Of a DNA stretch of 64,000 nt, positions 54,950 to 64,000 are shown piece after piece (the first letter of the stretch is position 1; each line of letters opens with the position of its first letter). The position numbers and the translations under genes are program-made. The notes beneath the pieces are model-generated. The model saw nothing but the letters and a program-made list of their open reading frames with translations, made no database searches and was not told where the DNA came from. The DNA comes from Eupeodes corollae (lineage: Eukaryota; Arthropoda; Insecta; Diptera; Syrphidae): assembly GCF_945859685.1 (NCBI RefSeq), contig NC_079147.1, forward strand, positions 178,481,174-178,545,173, in the 5' to 3' direction.

Positions 54950-55506
54950 TGTTCAGGATTAAACAACATTCAATATATCATCAATTCAAACTATTTTTAA
55001 TTATTTTACTTTATTTCAATCATTCAAATCATTCAATTCATTGAAATTTACTTTAAAATCATTCATACCTAAACTCATAAAAATTATATCATTTACACAT
55101 TTTACCAAACATTCAAACCATACACTATGTTATTTCTATAAATTTAAAATTGTCCAGTTAATTTTTGCCTACTTAAATCTAATGTTAAAACTCATGCACA
55201 ATCTTCTTATCAGCTACACAGTTATTTAGTTTCACTCAATTTTAATCTCGCATTCTCTTTTGTGGTCAAATTCTTGCACCTTGCAATCAAGAATTTATGC
55301 AAGAATCGATCTCTTGGATTTCGATCGTCAAGCTGTGCAGACATGGTAATATTTTGTATCACAAAACAATAATTTAACAAATACAACACACATATATTTC
55401 ACATATTGATTGGTGCCTCTTTAATTTTGTTGGTTACTTCAAAATCGAGTTAAACAAGAATAAATATAAAACATTTACATACAGTCTATTGATTCGTTCG
55501 CAAACA
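54950..55506 (+). repeat. BEL left LTR
   Basis: 557 bp from TGTTCAGGATTAAAC to TTCGTTCGCAAACA, with TG/CA ends. Contains CATTCAAAT-type short repeats near 55018-55045 and AATAAATATAAA near 55460. The 62-codon frame at 55041-55229 lies wholly within the LTR, appears in both LTRs, and has no domain, so I do not call it. Confidence 0.95.
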
Positions 55507-55509
55507 TTG

Positions 55510-55525
55510 TGGTCCTTCAACGCCG
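55510..55525 (+). other. BEL primer-binding site
   Basis: TGGTCCTTCAACGCCG lies three bases after the left LTR, typical of BEL/Pao elements in insects (TGGTCCTTC start). The tRNA identity was not determined. Confidence 0.75.
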
Positions 55526-55851
55526 AATTATAATTGATTGAATTAGATAAAAAATCAAAAGTGGTATAAAAATAATGTTTCATATTAATCATATGTACAA
55601 TATATTGATTACATGAATCTATATGTACAGATGTATATGCGACGTCACTCCACTTGCAAGGTTTCGTGAACTTTAATAGACTTTCAAATTATACGAGTAT
55701 TTGTAAAATTAATTTAAACTTTAAAGTGTGAACATTGAGTGCTTGTATTATAATTAATAATAATTTATCCGCTCATTGTTCGCTAAAACTGAACATAGTT
55801 TTCTTTTTGCTGAGAACAAATATATATATATATTAAGCATTAAATTGTGCG

Positions 55852-58800
55852 ATGGCGAGTGCATTAAAAGTTAAATGTGGTAATGCTAAAGGTCGTTTAA
55901 CTCGGGCGGCAGCATTTGTAGAGACAATTGATGAATCTACACCGATAGAAATGCTGGAAATTCGGTTAGGAAAATTAGAAACCGCGTGGACAGAATTTTC
56001 TGCACTTCATAATGAGATTCTTCAGCAATCAGAAGAAACAGAAGTCGATGAAATGGAAAATGAGTTTTCGGCATACGAAACAAAATATTTTGTAACGAAT
56101 TCTCAAATTGTCAAAGCTATTCGCGAAAAAGTTAATTCCGATGGAATTTCTGCTAAAACATCTGACGCTATAGATCGTTTAGCTGATCAGCAATCGATAT
56201 TTCTAGAAAAACTAGGTTCGGCTCCGTTGTCTGCCAATGATTCGAATACTACAAAACTTCCTTCGATAATTGTGCCACCATTTAGCGGCAGCTATAAGGA
56301 TTGGCCTTCCTTTAGGGATCTTTTCTTGGGGTCAGTTGATACGAGGAAAAATCTTAGTCCAACTCATAAATTTCATTATTTGAAATCCTATTTGCGCGGT
56401 GATGCAGCTAATCTAATAAAACACATTGCAATTAGTGATACAAATTATCCCGAAGCATGGGATCGCTTAGAAAAACGTTATGATCGGTGTCAATTAATCG
56501 TACAATCATTTATAGAAACCTTTTTGTCGCTTCCTTCTGCCAGTGTCTCTAATGTACAAACATTAAGAAAAATATCTGACGGTGCCGATGAAGTTGTGCG
56601 TGGGCTAAGTGCTTTGAACAAATCGGGCCGCGACCCATGGCTTATTTATTTGTTATTAAACAAATTGGATTCCGATTCAAAACAATCTTGGGCAGAACAT
56701 ATCGGATCTCGGGAAGATTGCACAATAATAGAATTTTTAGAATTCTTAGAAGAGCGGTGTGATGCTCTTGAAGCATGCCAATCTCTTAACAATCGTTCGG
56801 TAACATCGCGTACAAAGCTATCGAATAGCATTCGGGCTCATTTAGCTGGGCCTTCAGATTCAGCTTCAACATCTAAATGCCCAATGTGTCAAGACAGTCA
56901 TATCCTTCCACAGTGCTCCAAATTCGTCGGGTTAGACGTTGAATCTCGCCGAAACTTTGCAAAGACAAATCGTTTATGTTTCAATTGTCTTCGTGCTGGG
57001 CATTCGTCGAAAAATTGCCATTCATCGTTTCGTTGTAGGGTGTGCAAATCACGCCATCATTCGCTAGTGCACCCAGTTGAAATCAATAATTCAAAATCAT
57101 CTTCTGTATCTTCTAATCAGCTTCAATTACCGTTGTCAAATCTCGCTACATCTAATATACCGGTCATTAATAATCATTCGCTTGGTCTTAGCTGTCGGAA
57201 GAAAACTCTTCTACCAACCATCTGGGCTAAAATTGAAGACGTTCAAGGAAATTTTATAGACTGTCGGGTGCTCCTTGATTCCGGGTCACAGTCTTCATTT
57301 ATTGTTGAATCTTTTGTTCAAAGACTCGGTGTTCAACGAACTCATTCGAAAATTCCTATCCTCGGTTTATCATCGACAGAGATAGGATATACCAAAGGTC
57401 GCATATCCTTAAATATTCATTCTCGTTGCAACTCGTCACATCTGTTCGTTGATGCCTTTATTCTCGACAAATTGACTTCCAATTTACCATCTAAATCCAT
57501 TGACGTTTCATCTTGGTCTTATATTTCAAATCTTGAACTCGCTGATCCAAACTTTAACATCGCTGCTCCTATCGATATTCTTCTTGGTGGTGATAAGCTT
57601 TGGACCATTATTAAAGGTGGACAAATTCGAGGTCCTGATGGATATCCAATCGCCCAAAGTACTTCGTTTGGGTGGGTCATTACGGGACAATTCTTCGAAC
57701 GAGAAGAATCAAATCATTTTCTCTCGTGTCATTCTACTATCGACATAGATAACTCGATGCAACGGCTCTGGGAACTTGAGGAAGTTGCTCCAGCAATTCA
57801 TTCAATTGTGGTCGAACAAGCAGAAGAACACTTTCGCCAGACATTTTCTCGTTCTCCAGATTTGAAGTATGTAGTTCAGCTTCCATTTAAAACACCAAAT
57901 CCGTCGTTCGAAAATACTCTTTCACTCGCTGTTTCTCGTCTTCATGCAATGGAACGTCGTTTTAATCAAAATCCAAAATTGCGAGAGTTGTATTCTAATT
58001 TTATGCGAGAATACATTGACTTAGGTCATATGACTCGAATTCCTAACGATGAAATTAAGGTCTCTAGTGGCAGGTGTTTTTATCTGCCTCATCATGCGGT
58101 CTTGAAACCGGACAGCTCGTCCACAAAATTGCGTGTCGTTTTCGATGGCTCAGCTAAAGACTCAGCAGGAAAATCCTTGAACAGTACACTGTTAGTAGGC
58201 CCTCCGATTCAACGTGATCTGATAGGTGTGTGTTTACGCTTTCGACGACATCCTTTCGTGTTCACGGCGGACGTAGTTAAAATGTTTCGCCAAATTTGGA
58301 TAGAGGATCCCCACGCTGATTACCAACGGATTGTTTGGCGCGATTCTCCTTCCAAGGAAATAGAACACTATCGATTACATACCGTTACATACGGTACAGC
58401 ACCCGCTCCGTTTTTGTCCGTTCGCGTATTAAAACAGCTTGCAGAAGATTACCGATCCGAGTATCCAAATGCAGCCCGTGTTCTTTTGGAAGATGTTTAT
58501 GTTGACGACGTGATGACAGGGGCAAAATCTACCAAGGAACTCATCGAATTGCAGTCGGAATTAGTTGCTCTTCTATCAATGGCCAAACTTCAGCTGCGAA
58601 AATGGAGTTCTAACAGTTGGTCACTTCTTGCTTCTCTTCCAAAGGAAGATTGTGAGTACGCTTTCTTTGATACAGAACGCTCAAAATCGTTTGTTAAGGT
58701 GCTTGGTATGCATTGGAACCCTTCAAGTGATGAATATGCTTTTCGTATGTCAAAAGTACTTCCAACCATTTCACTTACCAGGCGTTCATTGTTGTCAGAA

Positions 58801-61089
58801 GTGTCGCGGATATTTGACCCATTGGGACTGTTAGCGCCTTCAGTCGTGCTTTTCAAAATCCTCTTTCAGGAACTCTGGTCTTCAGACTTAAAACTAGGAT
58901 GGGACGACCAGCTGCCTCTGGGATTAGCTGACCGATGGGCAAGGTACAGAGAGGAGCTTCCTTGTTTTGAGCAAATTAGAATCCCGAGAAACTTGTTCCA
59001 ATCTTCGTTCAACGACATAGAGCTTCACGGGTTTTGTGATGCATCATCACGTGCGTACGGTGCTGTTTTATATACCCGGTGTAAAATTGCTGAAGGTGTG
59101 TACAAAATAACCATAATTGCAGCAAAAACAAAGGTCGCTCCACTGAAGCCGATTTCAATCCCCCGTTTGGAGCTATGTGGGGCCTTGCTATTAGTTCGCC
59201 TGATCAACCTAATCAAAACATCGCTTTCGTACAAATTTTCAAAAACTGTGGCTTGGTGCGACTCTGAAATAGTGTTGCACTGGCTCTCTTCACCTCCTCG
59301 TCGCTGGGTTACCTTTGTCGCCAACAGAACCGCTGCTATACTGGAAGTTACACCAAGGAGTTGCTGGCGCCATATATCATCAGAGTCAAATCCAGCAGAT
59401 TGTTCGTCGCGCGGTGTTACTCCGTCGAATCTCCCGAACCATCACCTCTGGTGGACTGGTCCATCATGGTTGTGTCTGCAGGAGAATGCATGGCCTAAAC
59501 CCAAATTCGTAACCTTACAACAAGAAAATAACGAAATTTTACTCGAACAAAGACTATCTCCGCATCAAGTGCTCCAAACTTCAGTGAAAAAGTTTGATGT
59601 CATTGATCATATAATCAGTAAGACCTCGTCGTGGTTTCGAATGCAAAGAATACTCGCGTACGTCATTCGCTTCATATTCAACTATTTAAGTAAAAATTCA
59701 AAACGTCAGCGTCGTACCTCGTACTTAACTGTAAAAGAAATTCATATCGCCAAAACAACCATAATTAAATCGGTCCAACTAACATCATTCAGTGAAGATA
59801 TTCGTACTTTAATAGTCAAAAAAGAACTACCCTTAAAATCCAAACTTCTAAAATACGCCCCTTTCCTTGACAACAAAGGTCTTCTAAGAGTAGGAGGAAG
59901 AATTAAAAATTCTTACATATCTTTTAATATAAAACATCCTTATATTCTGCCAAATAATAGATTTTCCTCTCTCATTATAGAAGATATCCACAAAAATAAT
60001 CTTCATCCAGGAGTTTCCGCAACATTTGCCATCGTAAGGCAGCAGTTTTGGATTTTGGGATGTCGAAATTCAATCCGCAAGATTGTTTTCAACTGCAAAA
60101 GATGCTTCAAACTTCGGAAAAGTACTACTTCGCAACTAATGGGTGATTTGCCATCACAAAGGATCTCGCAAAGTCGTCCCTTTTCGAATACTGGGTGCGA
60201 TTATGCAGGGCCATTCAACATAAAATTGTCCAAAGGTCGTAATCCAAAGACGTCAAAAGCATACATATGCCTATTTGTGTGTATGGCCACTAAAGCCATC
60301 CACCTCGAGCTAGTGAGTGACCTTACTTCCGAAGCGTTTCTTGCCGCATTTCGTCGATTTGTGTCTCGTCGTGGATTATGTTCGAACGTTTACTCGGACA
60401 ATGGAACCAACTTCCAAGGCGCACGTCGGTGTCTCAACGAGATGCATAAGTTGGTGTTATCAGAAGCGTATAACGAAGATGTTGCAACGTCACTTGCTAA
60501 GGACAGCATCGCATGGCACTTCATCCCCCCATCGTCACCACACTTTGGCGGTCTTTGGGAGGCAGGTGTCAAGTCCGTCAAATTTCACCTTCGACGAGTA
60601 GTCGGAGCAACGATTCTTACATTTGAAGAAATGTACACCGTTCTCACTCAGATCGAAGCTGTTCTGAATTCTCGTCCTCTTTGTGTTATATCCGATCAAG
60701 ATTTAAACCCTCTAACCCCCGCTCATTTTATTATAGGTGAACCGTTTACTGCTGTCCCGGAGCCTACCACTTTAAACACGCCACTAAATCGACTCACACA
60801 TTGGAATCACCTACAAAATATGGTTCAAGGTTTTTGGAAACGGTGGCACATGGAGTATATCACCACACTTCAAGAACGGCCAAAGTGGAAGCAGCAGAGT
60901 CCAAACCTAAAACCAGGGGACCTTGTTATAATAAAGGAACCAAATCTTCCCCCAACAAAGTGGCTACTTGGCAAAATCACAGCAACAACTCAAGGTACAG
61001 ATGGTCGAGTACGAGTTGCAACTGTAAAAACGAATGGTGGAACCTTTGTTCGTGCAATCACCAAGCTGGCAGTTGTACCCATGTCCTGA
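55852..61089 (+). CDS. BEL/Pao Gag-Pol polyprotein, intact
   Basis: 1745 codons, no stop or frameshift. Start ATG 55852 follows an AT-rich leader. Domains: Gag with IVPPFSGSYKDWPSFRDLF (about residues 138-310); zinc-binding CPMCQDSH (343) and CFNCLRAGHSSKNC with CRVCKSRHH (about 375-405); aspartic protease VLLDSGSQSSFI (Asp 476); RT with VVFDGSAKDSAGKSLN (about 760), FTADVVKMFRQI (Asp 807) and YVDDVMTG (Tyr 883); RNase H with GFCDASSRAYGAVL (Asp 1063), PRLELCGALLL, WCDSEIVLHWL; integrase with HKNNLHPGVS and CKRCFK (about 1380-1425) and catalytic GCDYAGP (1450), YSDNGTNF (1516) and GLWEAGVK (Glu 1570); C-terminal LKPGDLVIIKE. Length fits the family. All catalytic residues are present. Confidence 0.95.
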   Translation: MASALKVKCGNAKGRLTRAAAFVETIDESTPIEMLEIRLGKLETAWTEFSALHNEILQQSEETEVDEMENEFSAYETKYFVTNSQIVKAIREKVNSDGISAKTSDAIDRLADQQSIFLEKLGSAPLSANDSNTTKLPSIIVPPFSGSYKDWPSFRDLFLGSVDTRKNLSPTHKFHYLKSYLRGDAANLIKHIAISDTNYPEAWDRLEKRYDRCQLIVQSFIETFLSLPSASVSNVQTLRKISDGADEVVRGLSALNKSGRDPWLIYLLLNKLDSDSKQSWAEHIGSREDCTIIEFLEFLEERCDALEACQSLNNRSVTSRTKLSNSIRAHLAGPSDSASTSKCPMCQDSHILPQCSKFVGLDVESRRNFAKTNRLCFNCLRAGHSSKNCHSSFRCRVCKSRHHSLVHPVEINNSKSSSVSSNQLQLPLSNLATSNIPVINNHSLGLSCRKKTLLPTIWAKIEDVQGNFIDCRVLLDSGSQSSFIVESFVQRLGVQRTHSKIPILGLSSTEIGYTKGRISLNIHSRCNSSHLFVDAFILDKLTSNLPSKSIDVSSWSYISNLELADPNFNIAAPIDILLGGDKLWTIIKGGQIRGPDGYPIAQSTSFGWVITGQFFEREESNHFLSCHSTIDIDNSMQRLWELEEVAPAIHSIVVEQAEEHFRQTFSRSPDLKYVVQLPFKTPNPSFENTLSLAVSRLHAMERRFNQNPKLRELYSNFMREYIDLGHMTRIPNDEIKVSSGRCFYLPHHAVLKPDSSSTKLRVVFDGSAKDSAGKSLNSTLLVGPPIQRDLIGVCLRFRRHPFVFTADVVKMFRQIWIEDPHADYQRIVWRDSPSKEIEHYRLHTVTYGTAPAPFLSVRVLKQLAEDYRSEYPNAARVLLEDVYVDDVMTGAKSTKELIELQSELVALLSMAKLQLRKWSSNSWSLLASLPKEDCEYAFFDTERSKSFVKVLGMHWNPSSDEYAFRMSKVLPTISLTRRSLLSEVSRIFDPLGLLAPSVVLFKILFQELWSSDLKLGWDDQLPLGLADRWARYREELPCFEQIRIPRNLFQSSFNDIELHGFCDASSRAYGAVLYTRCKIAEGVYKITIIAAKTKVAPLKPISIPRLELCGALLLVRLINLIKTSLSYKFSKTVAWCDSEIVLHWLSSPPRRWVTFVANRTAAILEVTPRSCWRHISSESNPADCSSRGVTPSNLPNHHLWWTGPSWLCLQENAWPKPKFVTLQQENNEILLEQRLSPHQVLQTSVKKFDVIDHIISKTSSWFRMQRILAYVIRFIFNYLSKNSKRQRRTSYLTVKEIHIAKTTIIKSVQLTSFSEDIRTLIVKKELPLKSKLLKYAPFLDNKGLLRVGGRIKNSYISFNIKHPYILPNNRFSSLIIEDIHKNNLHPGVSATFAIVRQQFWILGCRNSIRKIVFNCKRCFKLRKSTTSQLMGDLPSQRISQSRPFSNTGCDYAGPFNIKLSKGRNPKTSKAYICLFVCMATKAIHLELVSDLTSEAFLAAFRRFVSRRGLCSNVYSDNGTNFQGARRCLNEMHKLVLSEAYNEDVATSLAKDSIAWHFIPPSSPHFGGLWEAGVKSVKFHLRRVVGATILTFEEMYTVLTQIEAVLNSRPLCVISDQDLNPLTPAHFIIGEPFTAVPEPTTLNTPLNRLTHWNHLQNMVQGFWKRWHMEYITTLQERPKWKQQSPNLKPGDLVIIKEPNLPPTKWLLGKITATTQGTDGRVRVATVKTNGGTFVRAITKLAVVPMS

Positions 61090-61100
61090 AACTCGTTCCA

Positions 61101-61112
61101 GGGGGGCCGGGA
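61101..61112 (+). other. BEL polypurine tract
   Basis: GGGGGGCCGGGA directly before the right LTR; a G-rich tract with CC is usual for BEL/Pao. Confidence 0.8.
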
Positions 61113-61669
61113 TGTTCAGGATTAAACAACATTCAATATATCATCAATTCAAACTATTTTTAATTATTTTACTTTATTTCAATCATTCAAATCATTCAAT
61201 TCATTGAAATTTACTTTAAAATCATTCATACCTAAACTCATAAAAATTATATCATTTACACATTTTACCAAACATTCAAACCATACACTATGTTATTTCT
61301 ATAAATTTAAAATTGTCCAGTTAATTTTTGCCTACTTAAATCTAATGTTAAAACTCATGCACAATCTTCTTATCAGCTACACAGTTATTTAGTTTCACTC
61401 AATTTTAATCTCGCATTCTCTTTTGTGGTCAAATTCTTGCACCTTGCAATCAAGAATTTATGCAAGAATCGATCTCTTGGATTTCGATCGTCAAGCTGTG
61501 CAGACATGGTAATATTTTGTATCACAAAACAATAATTTAACAAATACAACACACATATATTTCACATATTGATTGGTGCCTCTTTAATTTTGTTGGTTAC
61601 TTCAAAATCGAGTTAAACAAGAATAAATATAAAACATTTACATACAGTCTATTGATTCGTTCGCAAACA
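61113..61669 (+). repeat. BEL right LTR
   Basis: 557 bp, same length and ends as the left LTR; no difference found by eye. Followed by the GGACC TSD. Confidence 0.95.
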
Positions 61670-61674
61670 GGACC

Positions 61675-61787
61675 ATTAAGTTAGTTGTAAGTTATGGATA
61701 ATTAGGCTCGTTTTATGAATTTTTGTCTAGCTTTAAGATAGGTTTAAGATTGAACTAATAAAAATGAATAAAAAAAAAAAAAAATAA
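61675..61787 (+). mobile_element. LINE-E 3' tail
   Basis: Remainder of the LINE-E 3' untranslated region after the BEL TSD, ending AATAAAAATGAAT and a run of about 14 A. The 3' A tail and the TSD-like TGCGTTGGACT that follows mark the insertion end. Confidence 0.8.
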
Positions 61788-62088
61788 TGCGTTGGACTGT
61801 CATGCAAGGGGTCTTGGGTTCAATCCCTGCCTGTGCCTCCTTAATTTAAAAAAAAATAATTTTCGTGGGTACTGCCTCTGGCGAGGAATTGACAAATCCT
61901 TCAAGAGTAATTCTTGTCATGAAAAAAGTGCTTTCTTAAATTAGTCGTTCGGATTCGACCTAATATTGTAGGTCCCTTCCTGAAAACAGTACTCGCACAC
62001 AGGAATGGTTGAGAGTTGTAATTCAATAGGCCCTGGTTCACAACGGACTGTTACGCCACCCAATTTATTTATTTTATTTATTTTATTA
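61788..62088 (+). mobile_element. SINE, remainder after LINE-E insertion
   Basis: From TGCGTTGGACTGTCATGCAA, through box B (GGTTCAATCCC) and the GGGTACTGCCTCTGGCGAGG body, to an ATTTATTTTATTT tail near 62062-62087. Matches 29651-29944 closely. It completes the head at 51756-51791. Confidence 0.85.
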
Positions 62089-63003
62089 AAATTTTCAGAC
62101 TAGGCTAAATACTTGTGTCTTGTCTAAGATAAAAAACTTAATTAGAAACGCAACGTACAGGAAAGAGTCAAAAACGCTACTGTAGCTCTCTTTTCTTGCA
62201 AAAAAAGCTATTGGTAATAAATGAGGCTTACAACCCAGAATCACGCATTGGCTATACACATAGGTAATCAGACCGATTTTATTGTACAGAGTGGCAGTAT
62301 GGTGGACTGCTTTAGGGAAAGGAATAAAACGGGATAAATTAAATAAAGTCCAACTTTCAGCTAGCCTATGTATAAGCGGATTGCTTCGCACGACCTCATC
62401 TGCGGCACTGGACACCTTACTCTACTTAACACCTCCTGACATATATAGCAAACAAAGAGCTCTGCTTCGCCTTAAAGCTTCGTCACAGTAGACTAACAAC
62501 AACATTGGCCACTACGTAATTCTTAGGTATTTAGAATCAATTCCAAAGCACACAGACTACACCACCCCCCAACTGCAACTCAACAGAAATTTCGAGGTTT
62601 CTATACCCAGATATATCTGGGAAGGGATTGGTGTGGGTGTGTACTCTGAACGACTGAAATTAAGTCTCTCATTTAGCCTTCCCAATCATTGTAGCGTATT
62701 CCAGGCCCTATTTTCTTAGATAGTCAGGCTGCTATGAAATCACTGGACTCTGTCTCTACGAACTCTATAACAGTCCATAACTATTGATCATCTCTAATGG
62801 AGATGGCACACCAGTTTAATATTCACCGTTGCTGGGTGCTTGGCCATAGAGACATTCCAGGTAACTGTAATCCAGATGAACTCGCCAGGAACGGTACAGT
62901 TCAGCCCATCCTACCACGTTTAGCTCATACAGGTATACCAATCGCTACGCTATGAAGAATGAAAAAACCAGGTGTTAGGTCACAAAAAAAATATGGGCAG
63001 CAC

Positions 63004-63246
63004 TTAAAGCGATCAAGGTGTTTGCAGCTATCTCTTAGTATATCGCATATAAGCTCGATAATAGGTGTCATAACCGGACACTGTCTAATGGGAAAGCACG
63101 CCACGTGACTAGGAGTATTCTCAAATGTCTTTTGCAGAATCTGTATGGACGAGGAAGAGGAGGAAACAGTTCTTCATCTTCTCTGTACATGCCCTGTTTT
63201 GGCTAGAAAACCCAAAAATTTCCTAGGAGAATTCTTCTTTAACGAT
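63004..63246 (+). repeat. 243-bp tandem duplication, copy 1
   Basis: TTAAAGCGATCAAGG to TTCTTCTTTAACGAT, followed after 8 bases by the second copy at 63255-63497. One difference seen (CCCAAAAATT against CCCAACAATT). It encodes the Cys-rich tail of LINE-D (CRICMDEEEE and VLHLLCTC). Confidence 0.92.
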
Positions 63247-63254
63247 AACGAGAT

Positions 63255-63497
63255 TTAAAGCGATCAAGGTGTTTGCAGCTATCTCTTAGTATATCGCATA
63301 TAAGCTCGATAATAGGTGTCATAACCGGACACTGTCTAATGGGAAAGCACGCCACGTGACTAGGAGTATTCTCAAATGTCTTTTGCAGAATCTGTATGGA
63401 CGAGGAAGAGGAGGAAACAGTTCTTCATCTTCTCTGTACATGCCCTGTTTTGGCTAGAAAACCCAACAATTTCCTAGGAGAATTCTTCTTTAACGAT
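63255..63497 (+). repeat. 243-bp tandem duplication, copy 2
   Basis: Second copy of the LINE-D 3' segment, spaced 251 bases from the first. The spacer AACGAGAT (63247-63254) and the sequence after copy 2 (CTAAACGATCTAAA) are different extensions of the same junction. Confidence 0.92.
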
Positions 63498-63649
63498 CTA
63501 AACGATCTAAATTATATCAATCGTAAGTGACTCAAACTGGTTCCATTGAGGTAAGGAAGAAGCCTCATGATTCCTGTGGTACCACAAGCGGCCATTAAAC
63601 CGGTCTAAGTGTGTCCGATTCTATCATTTACAGCCACTTTAACCTAACC

Positions 63650-64000
63650 TTACCTTGCCTACTCACGTTAATATTGATATCGATAACAACGAAATATGTA
63701 GGTAGGTATTAAAAAATCATTAAAAACAATATTTTATACATTTCGTTTCGATACATTTTGACATATTAAACGTTACCATGCAACAAAGAGACATCAGGTA
63801 ATAAATGTCACTAATAGATGTCACAGCGACAGCTTGCAAACTGACATTTCATTTTTCATAACCTATCATCAAACAAACAGCCATATTGAATCAAATTGTC
63901 AGTTTTATTGTTCTTAAAACTCATAACCTTCCTAAAAATCTGCCAGACACCTTACTTCTGTTTAACAAAAAAGCTATGATTTGTTTCAAAAATTTCATGT
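63650..64000. other. No gene recognised
   Basis: AT-rich sequence to the window end with no recognisable coding or repeat signal. Starts just after the CTAACC end of LINE-D. Confidence 0.4.

Larger units (their letters stand above)
54950..61669 (+). mobile_element. BEL/Pao LTR retrotransposon, complete and apparently intact
   Basis: A 6720-bp element: 557-bp LTRs, primer-binding site, one 1745-codon Gag-Pol frame, polypurine tract, GGACC TSDs. Domain order protease-RT-RNase H-integrase with DUF1759/DUF1758-like Gag-protease and a DUF5641-type tail defines BEL/Pao. No envelope frame. The two LTRs look identical along the whole length I compared, implying a very recent insertion. It is the youngest and most complete element of the window, and could be active. 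Confidence 0.95.
62089..63649 (+). mobile_element. LINE-D split copy, right part, with tandem duplication
   Basis: Continues LINE-D from FSD and DKKLN-type sequence (62096-62150), ERVKNATVALFSCKKAI, GLQPRITHWLYT and ALGKGIKRDKLNKVQLSASL (62330) and the RNase H region (PNHCSVFQA, LDSQAAMKSL, LGHRDIPGNCNPDELA), ending in CTAACC near 63649. An internal part is missing around RNase H motif 1 (near 62620-62640). One segment is duplicated (see 63004). Numerous stops and frameshifts; inactive. Confidence 0.8.

Noticed and set aside
55041..55229. 62-codon ORF repeated identically at 61204-61392
   Set aside because: It lies inside the two BEL LTRs; the identity reflects LTR duplication, and it has no domain.
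58590..59324. Minus-strand ORFs at 58590-58856 and 59025-59324
   Set aside because: Antisense shadows of the BEL RT/RNase H region.
1..64000. CRISPR array, operon, riboswitch or bacterial defence system
   Set aside because: Base composition, introns and element types are eukaryotic; no spaced direct-repeat array was seen.

Overview
This window looks like repeat-rich, AT-rich insect DNA, most likely from a fly. The mix of Jockey-type and RNase H-bearing LINEs, Harbinger, mariner, Gypsy and BEL/Pao elements, and a tRNA-derived SINE supports that. The species cannot be named from the sequence. I found no convincing host protein-coding gene. Nearly every recognisable coding stretch belongs to a transposable element, mostly a decayed one. 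Clade names rest on remembered motifs, not on a search.

Labels used below. LINE-A is a Jockey-like endonuclease/RT LINE (full copy 36352-44759, several fragments). LINE-B is an endonuclease/RT LINE with an AAGT-rich tail, mostly on the minus strand. LINE-C is a related plus-strand LINE (11856-14770). LINE-D is an R1/LOA-like LINE with RNase H (17624-19499, and a split copy 51590-63649). LINE-E is an I/Jockey-group LINE (51792-61787). LINE-F is a Jockey-clade LINE (25826-28000).

Layout: 1-575 LINE endonuclease (minus); 751-1985 multi-exon Harbinger transposase relic; 2083-2725 terminal-inverted-repeat element; 2840-3525 LINE-A piece; 5770-7115 LINE-B; 7570-7860 LINE scrap; 11640-15095 a nest (LINE-B inside LINE-C inside LINE-A); 17624-19499 LINE-D with clean target-site duplications (TSDs); 19860-22665 mariner plus a LINE-A copy split by other LINE pieces; 25520-28000 chimeric endonuclease scrap plus LINE-F; 28880-32850 decayed LINE surrounding a mariner (itself holding a SINE) and a TIR/tandem element; 35425-45035 SINE piece, then LINE-B split by LINE-A, which is split by a Gypsy element; 45150-50600 decayed LINEs; 51020-63649 a four-level nest (BEL/Pao inside LINE-E inside a SINE inside LINE-D).

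The youngest insertions are the BEL element (557-bp LTRs with no difference seen, one 1745-codon open frame, TSD GGACC) and the Gypsy element (224-bp LTRs with one difference seen, TSD GTATG). The BEL element looks intact. The Gypsy interior is broken by several small indels, many in homopolymers. The stretches 3.5-5.8, 7.9-11.6, 15.1-17.6, 22.7-25.5, 32.9-35.4 and 48.3-49.6 kb hold no element or gene I can recognise and may be the original host intergenic or intronic sequence. I found no new defence or metabolic system. The interest lies in the readable insertion history, the chimeric and rearranged copies, and some unusual element structures.
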